Positions 13,142 to 26,400 of a stretch of DNA of 64,000 nt are shown one piece after another. The DNA comes from Bugulina stolonifera (lineage: Eukaryota > Bryozoa > Gymnolaemata > Cheilostomatida > Bugulidae): contig OW285197.1 of assembly GCA_935421135.1 (NCBI GenBank), positions 9,898,723 through 9,962,722 on the forward strand, written 5' to 3'. The notes under the pieces are model-generated. The model ran no database searches. It was not told the DNA's origin and worked only from the letters and a program-made list of their open reading frames with translations. The position numbers and the translations under genes were made by a program. Each line of letters begins with the position of its first letter. Within the stretch, counting starts at the first letter, position 1.

Positions 13142-13590
13142 TTTTACATCTCTGTATTACATCTCTGTATTACATCTCTGTATTACATCTCTGTATTACA
13201 TCTCTGTATTACATCTCTGTATTACATCTCTGTATCACATCTCTGTATTACATCTCTGTATCACATCTCTGTACTACATCTCTGTATCACATCTCTGTAT
13301 TACATCTCTGTACTACATCTCTGTATTACATCTCTGTATTACATCTCTGTACTACATCTCTGTATTACATCTCTGTATTACATCTCTGTACTACATCTCT
13401 GTATTACATCTCTGTGTTACATCTCTGTACTACATCTCTGTATTACATCTCTGTATTACATCTCTGTATTACATCTCTGTATTACATCTCTGTATCACAT
13501 CTCTGTATTACATCTCTGTATCACATCTCTGTACTACATCTCTGTATCACATCTCTGTATTACATCTCTGTATTACATCTCTGTATTACA
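13142..13590. repeat. 13-bp minisatellite, about 34 units
   Basis: Units of TTACATCTCTGTA run head to tail without interruption, varying mainly at the T/C in TATTACA, TATCACA and TACTACA. Because 13 is not a multiple of three, all three frames stay open over the array and create long false reading frames. Confidence 0.97.
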
Positions 13591-15478
13591 TAGAGAATTG
13601 CAGACCATTGCTCTATCAGGATTATGCTTTCTGTAATCAATAATATTTCATACTGAGATAGCGATAGAGGATAAAGTTGAGGATACACAAGCAGGCATTG
13701 TTTACAATTCACACAACTATAAACAATTGCAAAAATAGTTTATTAGTCTTATAATTATTGGCCTTGGATGTGCTACCTCCGTGCTCTTTATGTAGTAGTG
13801 TAGGCTATTGTTTAAATCTGTACTCCTTGGCTATTATCCATCAAGGCTGAGCATTATAGCCTGACTAATTGTAAAGAGTACCAAGATAGAAGTTAGTGTT
13901 GAACTAAAAATTTCTTAATTGAAAGAAACTACTTAGTTTTTTGTGTAATTCGTTGTGTGACACCTTCGTTCTACAGCCAGATATTCTATGCAAAGTTTTG
14001 ATCTGAAATTCCTGCATATATGTGTGCAGTAGGCTAGGTTATATTTTATATTTAGCTTCTCACGACAGTTCTTGCAATCAAGAGCAGAGAAGAATCTATC
14101 AGCTGCAGAACCATGATGAGACGCTGACCCTGCGAGATAAATACTGGAACATGTATGCAATATAGTTTGATAGCACAAGAAAGTTATTTAGCTTCACTCT
14201 GCTTCACCTCTGAATGAAAATAGTTATAACGATTTTCGGGTATCAGCCATTATTTTGATGCAAGATGAAACATTTTGACCCAATTTATGACAATTCTCAA
14301 ACAAAATATTTAATATATACTTCCTCTATATACACTATGCATAATAGTTCTGTTGTTCTAATTACATTTTGCTCCTTCAGTAACTTTGCCATTGATGAAG
14401 TAGATTACTCAACAAATGCGAGATTCAAAATTGTCTTCTCCTAAAGTGGGAGAGGACGATTTCTCATTTTAGCACTAACCAACCTATGGCCCCACATACT
14501 AATAAAACTTACTATAAAACAACATGCACAGGTGGAGCTTCTATATGTAAACCTTGAATTTTCTTCAAGCTGTGGCACAACATTCCTAAAAGCCAATTTC
14601 AAGTGGCTCACCTAACATACTTAGTTAGAGCAAATACTTGATAGCCAGAAAGGCTTACAAAAATATTTTATTAAATTATCTCCAGTTCGTGAAATTTGTG
14701 CTGGTCAACAATAAAAATGACCTACCAAAATCATATTATAGTTTTCTTCATGGAATAGCACTAAGATGAGGCAATTTAACTATAAATTATTGCTGTGGGT
14801 AGCTACAAGTAGATATCATTATTTCATGATGTTATAAAATTATTATATCATGCTATGAAATAACTTTTAATATACATGTAAAATGTAAAATTAGAACATC
14901 TGCAAGCTATTCCGATGTAGAGTCCGCTGTAAAAAGAGTTTAATACCTTTTTGTGTCATTTGTTAGCATGCTTGCCTCACATAATATTAATAGGCCTATG
15001 TTCAATGGGAATTTTCTTCTCTTTGTAAACAGTTTTGCACTTGTAATCGATTTTGATGATATTTCAGCTTTTCATGCAAAATGAAAGAGTTACATAAATA
15101 TTCACAAAGTAAATAGAATAATTTGACTCATCACTATTGATTAACATAAAAATTGATATATAATATATATACAATGAATATATAATTTATATGTTAATCT
15201 TCGAACTTCTGTAAAAGAATGGACAAAAATCCATCAGTTGCACCATAGACTAATTGCACTATTAGAATAATCAAGTGTATATTGGGAGGTGTACATGTGG
15301 AAAAGCTAGTTACATGTAGTTGAAAGGCGGAGTTTATGTAACTAGTGAACATCTTGTGGCCGTTTCCAGAGGATGTTAAGACTACGCTAAATGACTTGAA
15401 GGCTAATGGGCATTCTATTGAAGTGAAGTGAGAAATTCGAAGTACTTGTTTGATCACTTGTACTGATTTTGTGATCTG

Positions 15479-15575
15479 TTACCGACTTGATACCGACTTG
15501 ATGCCGGCTTGATGCTAACTTGGTACCGATACAGAATTGATACCGAATTGGTACGGTCTTGATACTGACGTGGAT
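15479..15575. repeat. Degenerate 11-bp tandem repeat
   Basis: About eight units resembling TACCGACTTGA, with copies such as TGCCGGCTTGA, TACCGAATTGG and TACGGTCTTGA, one of them with an insertion. No gene context. Confidence 0.8.
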
Positions 15576-16982
15576 GACTTCCAGAATGGTAGCCTATTAA
15601 AGAGTCTTTTTTTGTGTTCAAACATACCAGTTATTTTACTTTTAACTATCCCCAGCTGTTTACATATCATGTGTTTTACACAGTTGCATGCCACATTGTC
15701 TCCCTTGGATATGAAGAGAGCACAACTTCCATCCATACTTGTATGTGCTGATTTGCACTGGATTAATGTGTACAAGTAGAAGTTATCTTATCTATCTAAT
15801 ACCGATATTTGAAGTAATTCCTTCGCTAAAATACCATTATGCATGGCAATAACAAAGGGAGAGGGTCAAGGTAGGCATTTGCTTCTCCAAAATTCTGCCC
15901 AAACTTTGCCGACTTTGTGTGTATTGATCATAAAGTAATCACCAGTGTCATAGTGTGAAAAAACAGTATAAGCGATCTGTAATTTTACATATTCTTTGAA
16001 TTTGACATATAACTACGTTTAGTATTAGCCGGGGCAGCTCAGATGCACTGCTTAGGAAGTTTTATCCCCTCAGCCTATAAATTGCTTGTTGAAGCTTTGG
16101 CAGTCCGAGTATTAGATATACTTTCAAACAGAAGTTCCAAATTTACTATCCATTCAGATTAATACACCTGGAGGCAGCAAAAATTCAGCAAAAATTAAAT
16201 ACTTACTAATACTAATGTTTGCATGAATCACATGGAACTAGTTTTTATAGACTTTAGCAATGCACCCAGTACCAGTTGACGTCTAGTAACTGTATGGTTT
16301 GAGAAATTCTGCTGCCAGCCAGGGAACATAAACTGTTTAGATAAAGAATGTTATACGTTTCAATGATGTTGACAGCAAGTTTTTTGTGTTTAGTAAATTA
16401 TTGAGGCGCTTGCCTTTGATTGTTTGTGCTTTGGTAAACTTTTTGTGACACGTATGACAGACCAGCATACGTGACCAGATGTGACCCACTGCCAACAATA
16501 ACAACTAATACCTGATCAGCAACAATGGCAGCCGAGATACGTGTGGTTCTGTACTGCTGCCTTCTTCAGCCTGCATTTCGTTGGGAAATTATGTTTTACA
16601 TTTACATGTATATTGGACTACTATCGTGGCTATAACAAAATGTTAGAGAATGTTGGTGCAAGACATTTTGAAACAAGGAAAAATTATCGTAGACTATTTC
16701 AAGAGCTGATGAGGTGACCAGACAGAATTTTACAAAAGTAGGAAAAACAGATTTTCTGGATTGGCAATGCCAGCTTTATAGAAATGTATCTGTAGTAACG
16801 TTGTGCTTGTTAATAAATTCTACTGTTTTGGTAAAAGTAATAGAATCTCAAACTTCAAGGATCCATTTCAAGTAGGCGTTCTGTAACCAACCGCCATTCA
16901 TCCTGCTTATTATTATGAACATAGCGTCACAGTTATGTCAGCCACGGCCGTCACGTCACGGCACGTACACACCAGCGTCAGC

Positions 16983-17046
16983 CACTAATATAGAGCATAA
17001 TAATAATATGATTAATGTTATATTATTATTATGCTGTATATTAGTG
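16983..17046. other. Long near-perfect hairpin
   Basis: Two 27-nt arms face each other across a 10-nt loop (GATTAATGTT) with a single mismatch. The arms begin CACTAATATA and run into an AATAATAATAT tract. It follows a short GC-richer stretch (16925-16965) with clustered CGTCAC motifs. It could be a small foldback transposon or an RNA hairpin; nothing decides between them. Confidence 0.8.
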
Positions 17047-18059
17047 ATAATTCACATTATTGGTGGTATTATCAAGTTGATGTCATCTTTTGCCTGAAAA
17101 CCAATTCTACTTAATTGTTACACAATACCTGTTGCTAAGAGACCAGGTTCCTTATTTACTACAATATTCCTGTACATAGTTGAATACTGATCTAATTTCT
17201 GAGCTAAAAACAGGATTATGTTCTACTATAAACAAGTCTGGATGCCTTCCTACTAGCTACAACCAGCTAAATAACACCTCTAGAATTTCCTTCCATATTT
17301 GATTTTCATCAACAAGTTATGGGATAGATTAAAAATCACCAGCAAGTTATATTTTACTTCTCGAGAGAATAAAAACCCAATATTCTGTTATCATAATAAT
17401 TATTATTTAACAGCGTATAATCATACACTTGTACAATGTATATGTAGTTGTTGTGTTGCTCTGGTGACTGGACCAATCTGAATACACTAGTTGTTATCAC
17501 CTTAGTCCTCGGAGTGAGGATTCTTACAACCATAGACTCTGTCAATTACTGAAATTTCAATAATTCTCATTTCTAGACACGGATATGTAATGTACAGTGT
17601 ACATGCATATGTCACATTTACTGGTAATATTTGCAACTTTATACCATGTTTATAATGTTGGTAGATTGTTTGGTGAGATTTTACCAAGTTTTGTTTTTCC
17701 TTGTAACAATTATTATACCTTCATCAAAAAGATATTAGTGGTTGCAACATTATTGATGAGTAATATAATATATATATCTTTATCTGAAATCAAAATTGGA
17801 CACCAGATACCAAATATCTGTTTATGGTTTGTTGTGTGGAATAGGTCACAGGATAATAACATAACCAGTGCTAAAAGTACACTTTGGATTGCAAATTTTG
17901 TAAATTCACTGATAAAGTGTTTTTACTATTCTTACATGTAAATTGATATGTTTTAAAAAACACTGAAGAATAAACAATCTGATCTTTTAGCAGCACACTG
18001 TTTCCGGTTTAGTTGTCATGCATGCAAGTGTCTAACTAGCTTCAGTTGACTAGCAAAGT

Positions 18060-19205
18060 CGGTGCCGGAAAAACACCGAACCACCGAACAGCGGAATGGA
18101 AATCACCGAACAGATCGAGCCAGTATAAAGACATATCGACCTAATATAAAATCGCCCATCTTTCATAAAATTGATCAATAATAAACAATATTAATATATC
18201 AACTGTGTTAGACAATAACAATAATCATTATCACAACAAATAAAATGCCAATTAAATAAAAATACCATGTGTATTGTATATAACAATACTTATCACATTG
18301 ACATTATATTTATTTATTAATTTACATTAATTTATTTTATATCAATGGGTTCATATTCTACTGTGCAGAAGTTCCATATAAATTTTCATAGTGCTGAAAC
18401 AACAAATTAAAATAAAATAATCATTTTTTAACTTTCCAAACTACTACTAATTAGTATTATGGGTTTGTTCTGCTAAAACTTAAAATAAAAATTAAAGTCA
18501 ATAGCTCATTGATTGTAAATTACCATAACCACGGCACAGTTGGGAATTCCAAAAAGCGAAGTCACATTTTGCTACCATCTACACAAAAGAAAAGTACCCT
18601 TTTCAGCGAACGCACATTGCGCCGCTGATCTTTATCTGATTATCTGATTATTTTCCGAACTGTGTAGTTTTAGTGAAGAAATGGCAAGTTTGAACTTAGT
18701 CGAAATGTCTTGAGCTGCAATGAAAATCTTGAGCTAATAAAATTTGGAACTCATTATATTCATTACTATTTCTCAGGAACACTCGCCGTTCATCAATGCA
18801 TAAGTTGCCTTTTATTGCTAAAGCTGTTCATTGTCATTGTGATTTAGCTTGCAACTTATTAAATAGGTTAGTAAAATATTTTTTGCACAAAATATTATGT
18901 TTATTGCCACTTAGCTCAGGAACATTGTGGGCTAGATATTTGAGAGTCGAGATGTTAAGATTCTACTCACTCACTTATTTATTGCTCGTCTGAATGAAAA
19001 ATTTATAATTAGTTTTTTATAATTATAAATGACATAGTTGAATTGTACAAGAGTTTTATGAGTTCATAACAGTAAAATGCTGGTTAAAATGGCCTAATAT
19101 CATGCTATAAGTAAGGCATACAAAGAAATTCTATTCTGTTAAATTCATCCGCTGTTCGGTGAATTCCATTCCGCTGTTCGGTGGTTCGGTGTTTTTCCGG
19201 CACCG
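18060..19205. mobile_element. Non-autonomous DNA transposon with 54-bp terminal inverted repeats and 10-bp TSD
   Basis: The left terminus (18060-18113) begins CGGTGCCGGAAAAACACCGA and is repeated in inverse at 19152-19205 with one mismatch in 54. The terminal repeat contains several ACCGAAC sub-repeats. Both sides carry CTAGCAAAGT (18050-18059 and 19206-19215), a perfect 10-bp target-site duplication. Duplications of 9-11 bp are typical of Mutator-like elements, so that superfamily is the best guess. The interior is AT-rich and has no transposase; a 65-codon frame at 18796-18993 is not recognisable. Confidence 0.93.
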
Positions 19206-20976
19206 CTAGCAAAGTATACAAGTATCTTTTGACACTAGCTAATAACACTGCAAACTGTGTTGTTACATGTATGTAGCTGTGTAGGCCTAAATAATATAAT
19301 TTAGTTTAAAGTTTACAGATATTTTCATCATTTTACGAGTCCATGCAGTGCAATATCACACAGTAAAGATTTCGTGACATTAGAAGCCATGAGCTTTGAC
19401 AGAAAAACTCCTCTTTCCATTAGCGTGGGTCTATAAATAGACAAGAGCAGTACCAGTTCATTGGTGGCCTTGATTTAAATATCCGGCCAATAACCAAAGC
19501 AATTTTTGGTAAACTATATAATTGGGTTTGTTGTATTCAACGTTAGCCAATAACAACAGCCAGGACTAAAAATGATAAAAAATTTGGTCTTCGCATAGAC
19601 AAACAACCTCCTTGCTCTAGAATGAGGCTCTGTCAGCTGAAAAGGGACAATCAAGTTCTATGTAGCTGAGGCTTCACTGTATTGCAGTTGAGAGATGTGA
19701 AAGCTAAGCATGCTACTGGATACAAAATTACAATAACATTATTATAATAACGTTATGTAATAGATAGTTTGTAGAAATTACAATAAAAATACTCCTTATG
19801 AAGGAACATCACAAGAATGCATTAATGCTACCATGATCCATTATTCATTTAGCTCAGTACTATTCACACATGTAAATGCTTATCCACACCATAACTGTAT
19901 GATTAAGTTATTTACCTATTATAGGTAATAGAGTCATGTAGATACACACAAGTACATTGTGTAGTTATACAGTTACCTCTAAATTCATCTATTATAGTTA
20001 ATATTTGGTTCTTCTGTGTCAAGTGGGACACCTACAGGTTGAGAATGAGGAAGTAAAGGCTGATGAAGTTGAGGCTATTGAATCGTAGCCCACAGGCTAG
20101 TTGGTGTCACAGACTAGATATTTCTGGTTAGAATAATTATTGTAATTTATTATACCATGAATTATTCATGAGGTTGTGTTGTTGTGGTGAGAAGAGTTAT
20201 AATAGTCACTCACCACCGAGTGAAATCACACTACGTGTGGTATATAATTATATTATTGAATTATTTTGGACTGGAAGATGAATTGAGTGAATTACTGTAG
20301 GACTTTGAAATCCATTTTCATTATGGCAAAAGTTTATTTGTGTAAATTTTGTACAAAACAATATGCAACGTTTCCATATACAGAGTGGGAAGAAGCCAAC
20401 AGGTAGAATTACTGCCTGATCTGAAATACAATCATTACACTGTTGTAATGAAGATGCTTGATGTGTCATGGTGAATTTTAGTTATATAAATATAACAGTC
20501 AAAAAAGTTTGAAAGTTGAACATTGTGGCATAACATGAATAACACTTGTCCAATTAATTATAATATCACCAGATCACAATAATGAGGTAACACAGCCCTA
20601 GGCTACAGTGCCATAAAGCAACAATATACAATGTACCTGTGTATAGTACTGTCAAATGAAGATTCAAATGTTATACAACGATGCATTTTTGATCTTATTA
20701 TTAGCTATTCATCATTGATAAATTGAACACAACCCTGTGGGATGCATTGCATAAGATTTTCATGTACTGTAACCTTAGATTTCCCTTTGTGTTTAGAGTG
20801 ATTGTGTAGAGGCAGGGTGTGATATCGCCACTTGATAAAAAAGAGAAATTCTTCTACTAGGATTTCAAACATGATGCACTGTAACTTAGTGAAACTTGTG
20901 TCAAGCCATACTAGCCACTAAAAGTAATTAACTGACATGCTAACCGTCATCTCTTTCAGGTCACTCATAATTCTGA

Positions 20977-20996
20977 TGACCTTTGACCTTTGACCT
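20977..20996. promoter_or_regulatory. Triple TGACCT direct repeat, spacing 1
   Basis: Three TGACCT half-sites at 20977, 20984 and 20991, each separated by one T, form two overlapping DR1 arrangements. An opposite-sense AGGTCA lies at 20958-20963. DR1 sites bind HNF4/RXR/COUP-type nuclear receptors. The site is 2.5 kb before innexin B. It could also be a chance 7-bp microsatellite. Confidence 0.35.
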
Positions 20997-21050
20997 TGTG
21001 ATTTCAGCCACAAACTTCTATAGTTTCCACCAACTATCCAAACTATCCTT

Positions 21051-21098
21051 CTGTTTGTTTATATAAGCTTTTATTACCTACTGTATATAAACAAACAG
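21051..21098. other. Perfect 15-bp stem hairpin
   Basis: CTGTTTGTTTATATA (21051-21065) is repeated as its exact reverse complement at 21084-21098, with an 18-nt spacer. No gene is adjacent. Confidence 0.75.
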
Positions 21099-23477
21099 TG
21101 TTACTTGATTGAAACCTTGCTTCCAGCTTCTTTAGTAGCCTTGGTTCCAGACAGAAAAAGTTCTAGACTCTGCCTGTCAAAAGCCAGCATTAATGACAAG
21201 TTTTGTGTGTGAGGAACATAAGCTAGGGATTTAGTAGGATGTAGTATGCTGGTAGTAGTAAAATGTATATTACCCTAACTCCAAAGAGAATCAAATTTGT
21301 TAACAAATAAAGTTGAATTTATTTTAGCAGTTTTTGTTCATAAGAGTTTGACTAGAGATGTAATTCACAGACTGTCTGATTTTTTGAAGGAATTTGTATA
21401 AGTAGGCAAAGCACAGGACTGAGCTGAGCACTGCTCCCATTCCATCAGATAGCATCTTATGGTTGTTTATAACAAATAATGCAGGAAGACCACAATATTT
21501 ATTGACAAAATGCCATAATGTGGTCAGCAGAGCAGTAGCCAAACCAAAACATGACTACTGGGGCAAACCTATATTATTATTCTATAACCAAGCACCTGTT
21601 TACACTTGGCTGATAAGTCATTTGTGGTGACAGGATCTGATGCCATATTTGTAGAGAAAATATTGTGGTGAGAGGTGGAGCTTATGGTAGGTCCACCCTC
21701 ATTTGATAGATCTATTAATGGTAGGATATCTGGTTATGTAATTCAGAATTATTGGAAATAGTGACTCAACTATATCTTCATCCATGTAATTTATAAAATA
21801 AAGCTGTCTTGTTCAAAACTGACGCTATATGCACATGGCATGCTTGGTGTGGTTATATGCACATATTTGCCCTCTTTTCCTCATTTCCCTGGTAGGTATG
21901 GGAAAGTAATTCAATAATACTATAACGAGGTATACCTGCTTGATAGATATATACATGTATTTAATATTAGTGACAGACACTTTCAGCTTCAGGAAGGAGC
22001 AGAGGCTGTCTATATTATCTGCTATTACAAATACAGCATAGGCTCATTATTTACAATAATTTTGGCAAGCAGAAGTGTTCACTATGACATACACTGTACT
22101 ATGGTCATGTAGATTATATATTATATACCTTACTGCTACTACCTTCTAATAGAAAGTATTGCCTGACAGCTAATACATATTTGAGTATTTGCACATGATA
22201 TTTAATCTCTTATGAGACAATGGCACTACCACAATGTACCTGCATTACATCTGTGTGTATGTGAGTTGAATGTGTAGGCAAATACTTGTTATAATGTAGG
22301 CCTACAAGTTACAAGTGCTGCAGTGATAGTAGCCTAAGTTTCAATTTCAAGCCCTCACAAAGGAGGGTTGGCTGGGTCTCAGTCACAAGCTTAGCCACCC
22401 GCTGTTTTAAAGAGAGTGGAATTTTGTCTAGGCTCGCAGAAGTTTCAGTTCTCAAGATGAGAATCTGCTAGCTGCATCCTGTTGATGATGACTCAGCCCT
22501 TACATGATATCTAACCCCTTATCTTCTAGACACATTTGTTACATAATACTAGAAGTAGGTGTCGGGTCACCTGTGAACACATGAACCTATCCAAGGGAAG
22601 TGTATCTAGGCACCTCTCAGCACTACTTGTAGGTTTAGAAAGCCACAGGGCTCATGGATACTACTAACAGCTACTTTACTTGTGGTTATGTCAAGTGCTG
22701 GAGTGTGACAACCAGTAAAATTGACTATCACTCTGTTTTGGCAAGGAAGTAGATTGAATCAAAAATCATTCATCTAAAACATCATATTATATTATAAACT
22801 TATGGTTAGTAAATTAATATCACAACAAAGTGGAACCACTTGGTTATTCGTACATGTAGACCTATACACGTATCTTTGTGGAGTTCTCTAGAGAATTAAA
22901 TACCAACTGTGTCTTCCCATCCTTATCTGCTAGGGGACATATTTACAGGCAGTTGGACTACTAATACCATAGATATGATAATATATTACATCTAGGCTAT
23001 AGCAGTATATCTATAACCAATACCCTCTATTTGATAATATTATAGGTCATAGAGCAAAAGGGTTACTGGGAGAGGTCTTCAACGTCCCAGCTCATGCTAA
23101 TGCAATCAAATGTTATCTACATTTTTATTTGTATATGTTAGCCCTATAGGCAAGGTGCACATGAGGTTACCCTACACTGTGTCTATCAATCAACTTTTAT
23201 AATTTGTTAACCCACAGGCTTGATTATAGCAACACTATTGTTCACTATCTTTTTCTGTTATAGTCTGTGATTTGTTACTCAGTGCAGCCAGGCGTCACAT
23301 GATAAGCTGTATTTAGTACAGACATGTCCTTAGTATAAGGTACCCAGGCTATTGTTATCTCTGGTTTCAAACTAGTCACGTTCAAGCAATATCAGTTCCA
23401 CCCTGATGTAGCTTAGGTGCTGATCTAGCTAGACTTGGTATTTTCAAGCATAGAGTAGACGACCAAAATCTGCCAAG

Positions 23478-26400
23478 ATGTCGAGCTTAGTCGACGCCCT
23501 CAAGACGGGGGTGGCGATGCTAAAGAGGAAGGATGATGACATGTACGATAGACTGAGTAACAGATACACAATAGGTAAATATCTATCCTTCTACATTATA
23601 CTCAGTTAAAAAAATATGGAAACAGTACGTTGTCAGCAGAATGAATAATTTGACGTAATGATGCAACTTACTGTATTTTCAACTAGAATAATTTCAAGTG
23701 CATATTTTTATTTCTCAGGGTAGATGGTACAGGGCATAGTAAAAGTATGTAGTCTTGGACATGTACATTGTACATCCATACTATGGTAACCTTCAGTTTC
23801 TTTGGGGATGATAAACTCCAACCCAATAAAGCAGGAAATATGCCGTGCTATTTAGGTTTATCACCGTCTAGCAGATCTTGTTTAAAATTTTATTCCTGGA
23901 TCAGCCTCAAGTCTGCAGAATCCTCAATAACCAAACCCACTGAGTTTGCGATTGGCCAAAATGAAATAGCTGTATTCGTGCTTTTTAACTTTCATGGAAT
24001 ACATGGCACCCTTGAATTGTCCGTGGATAACTTCTAATTCTCCATATCTCTATTCTTGTAGTGATTAGGGAAAGCATAATATATTTCTCTATTTTTAAAA
24101 CTACTAAGTTCTAACCCTGGTACATAGGCAGTATTATTGTATTGTTACCACTTCTGGTCTGGTTCCACAGAAAAAATAAAGGAGTTTATTTCATTGGTCT
24201 CATGGCTACGGGTCTAAGGAAATATGTGACCAATATAAGCTGGCTCCAAATATTACTATGTTTGGTAAATTAATTAATGGTTGTCATTCTTATTGCTTGG
24301 TAAAAAGACTGACCACAAAATATGCATAAAACACTAAAATGCAGATTTCTATGATATAGTAATTTCTGCTGGATGCATTGCAGCACGTAGACACATATTT
24401 TAGAACTACAGACGCCATTTTATTACAAGTTAGAGAACTAATTCACTGGTAAAAATTTAGTTTAGGTTAGAGAAACAGTGAAATATAAATTCTAATATTG
24501 ATCTGTACAGTAGTTATTCCAAATTGTGGTCAACAGTAGCAGTGTTTGTTTGTTCTGTGGAGTGTGATAACAACATTATTAATTTGTGGCTAGAATTTAT
24601 GTAGTTTACTCAAAATTAACTGCTTCACAGGAAATGCAATGGATTAATTCTAGCCAGCCTGGTGGTGTAATAGCCCAGGAATGTTCAAGCAGGTTCAAAC
24701 TTCTTTAAAGGAAGTAGTGAGACTGGACTAGATTGCCATAACAATAGTATGCAAAAACTCATTTTTGGTCTAAATAGTAAACTTGATGACCCAACTGTAT
24801 TATACATATTCTGTTGTATAGTAGGGCCACAATTACTAAGTCAACACTCTTATTAAAGCTGAAACTCAAATTCACCTTGTTTTAGAATTATAATAATATG
24901 TTTACACTTGAATACTCTCTTTTTCATGATCAACTTACAGTTTTGTAAACATGGTAGGCTTCTTGATTTCCTGTTCGCTATTCCTCGGCACTCAGTCATA
25001 TGTTGGTGATCCAATCGACTGTTTTGCCCCGCTGGAGTTTCACGACAATTGGATTGGATACGCAGATAATTACTGCTGGGTAAGGGAAGAGTGGTTTAGA
25101 TGGAAACTAACCTGTGATTCCATAACTCCGGATGTTAACTTTTCAGAGACGGGTCCTTATTTTCCTGATCCGTACCCTACTCTCTATAATAGTCCTAGTT
25201 TCTGCAAATTTTTCTTCAACAATCGGGATCAAACCCAACAATTACAATTTTCCAACAAAATATTTTCAACAATCAAATTTGAACAAGAGTGATTTTACTT
25301 GCTTCATAATTATGTAATACTAATATTTCTAAATAGTTTCAAAAGCACTGGTATAATTAATTTTTACAAAAGCTGTCCCAAGTTTTTTCTATAATTTTCA
25401 TGTAGTGCATGAAGTATTATCAAAGAGGTAAGAATCAGAAGGTTGTTTTCAACTTATAGTGAAGATAATTTCCTCTGCTGATGATAGCTAGCGTTATCAA
25501 AATATTAGGAAAAATATTTACATAATGTCTCTAGTAGGCCTACTAATTTTATATTATTAAACTGTTCACACACGCAAACATGTTCAAAAGATAGTGTTTG
25601 GTGACAAATGTTCAAATTTTTACTGAATTTAGTAGTTTTGAAAATCAGTGGTGCTCAGTTGTCCAGCTTTTATGTTGTGGTACAAAAATATATGTCTTCT
25701 GGGCAAGAAGCGATGAATTCAATTTTAGTTTTTTACTGACTTGTAAACCTACATGCATCAGAAATAACCTAAATTGCCCAGAATCATTTTTTTTTCTCTG
25801 TTTTGTCTTGATAGCATTTAGGTATAACTTTTATCTCTTTTACATATACCTCAATAACATTGAGGTCTAAATATATTTTATACAGCTGCTTTGGAAGGTC
25901 TACATATTTGTAATATTATCCCTCAGAAATTAATATCCTAAGCAATTACATGTTTTACTGCATGCTAATGAAAAGGTTAATGTTTGAAATGGTACACTTT
26001 TGATGATATGATTGAATGTTTTTTAGCAGTCTATGCTAAATGTATACAATGTATTAGACTTTATCAGCTCTCTAACTAATATGCCTGGGAAAATGGCGGA
26101 GACAGCCTTTTGTGATTAGACAATTGGACTTGCAGTTGAAGAGAGCAAATTCTAGGATCAAATGATTCTCACATTCAAACGGATAATTCACTATCCAAAG
26201 TCATTTAAAAACAAATTCAAATAACTCTCCCTGCTTATGTAACACTAATATTTATTTAATTTTTAATTTATTTCATCGCTCCATTGTTTTAAATATTGTT
26301 AATATTGTCAATGATTTCAAACCCTATATTGAACATGTTTCCCAATTTCCTTCAGAAATGTGATACTTGTTATACTAGGTCAACTACTAACTTTACGAAG

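Larger units (their letters stand above)
10577..23477. other. Gene-poor 13-kb region between the two innexins
   Basis: No gene was recognised on either strand. Its recognisable contents are repeats and foldbacks, listed separately: an inverted-repeat element (12266-12621), a 13-bp satellite (13142-13590), an 11-bp degenerate repeat (15479-15575), a long hairpin (16983-17046), a DNA-transposon-like element (18060-19205), a triple TGACCT repeat (20977-20996) and a 15-bp hairpin (21051-21098). The region holds the 5' flanks of both divergently oriented innexin genes, so control elements for both probably lie here. Confidence 0.6.

Noticed and set aside
13142..13590. CRISPR-like array
   Set aside because: Repeats are contiguous with no unique spacers, and the DNA is eukaryotic. 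The same applies to the 12-bp and 15-bp arrays.
12994..13636. Two long plus-strand frames (179 and 199 codons)
   Set aside because: They are the 13-bp satellite read in two frames, with no promoter, splice or family evidence.
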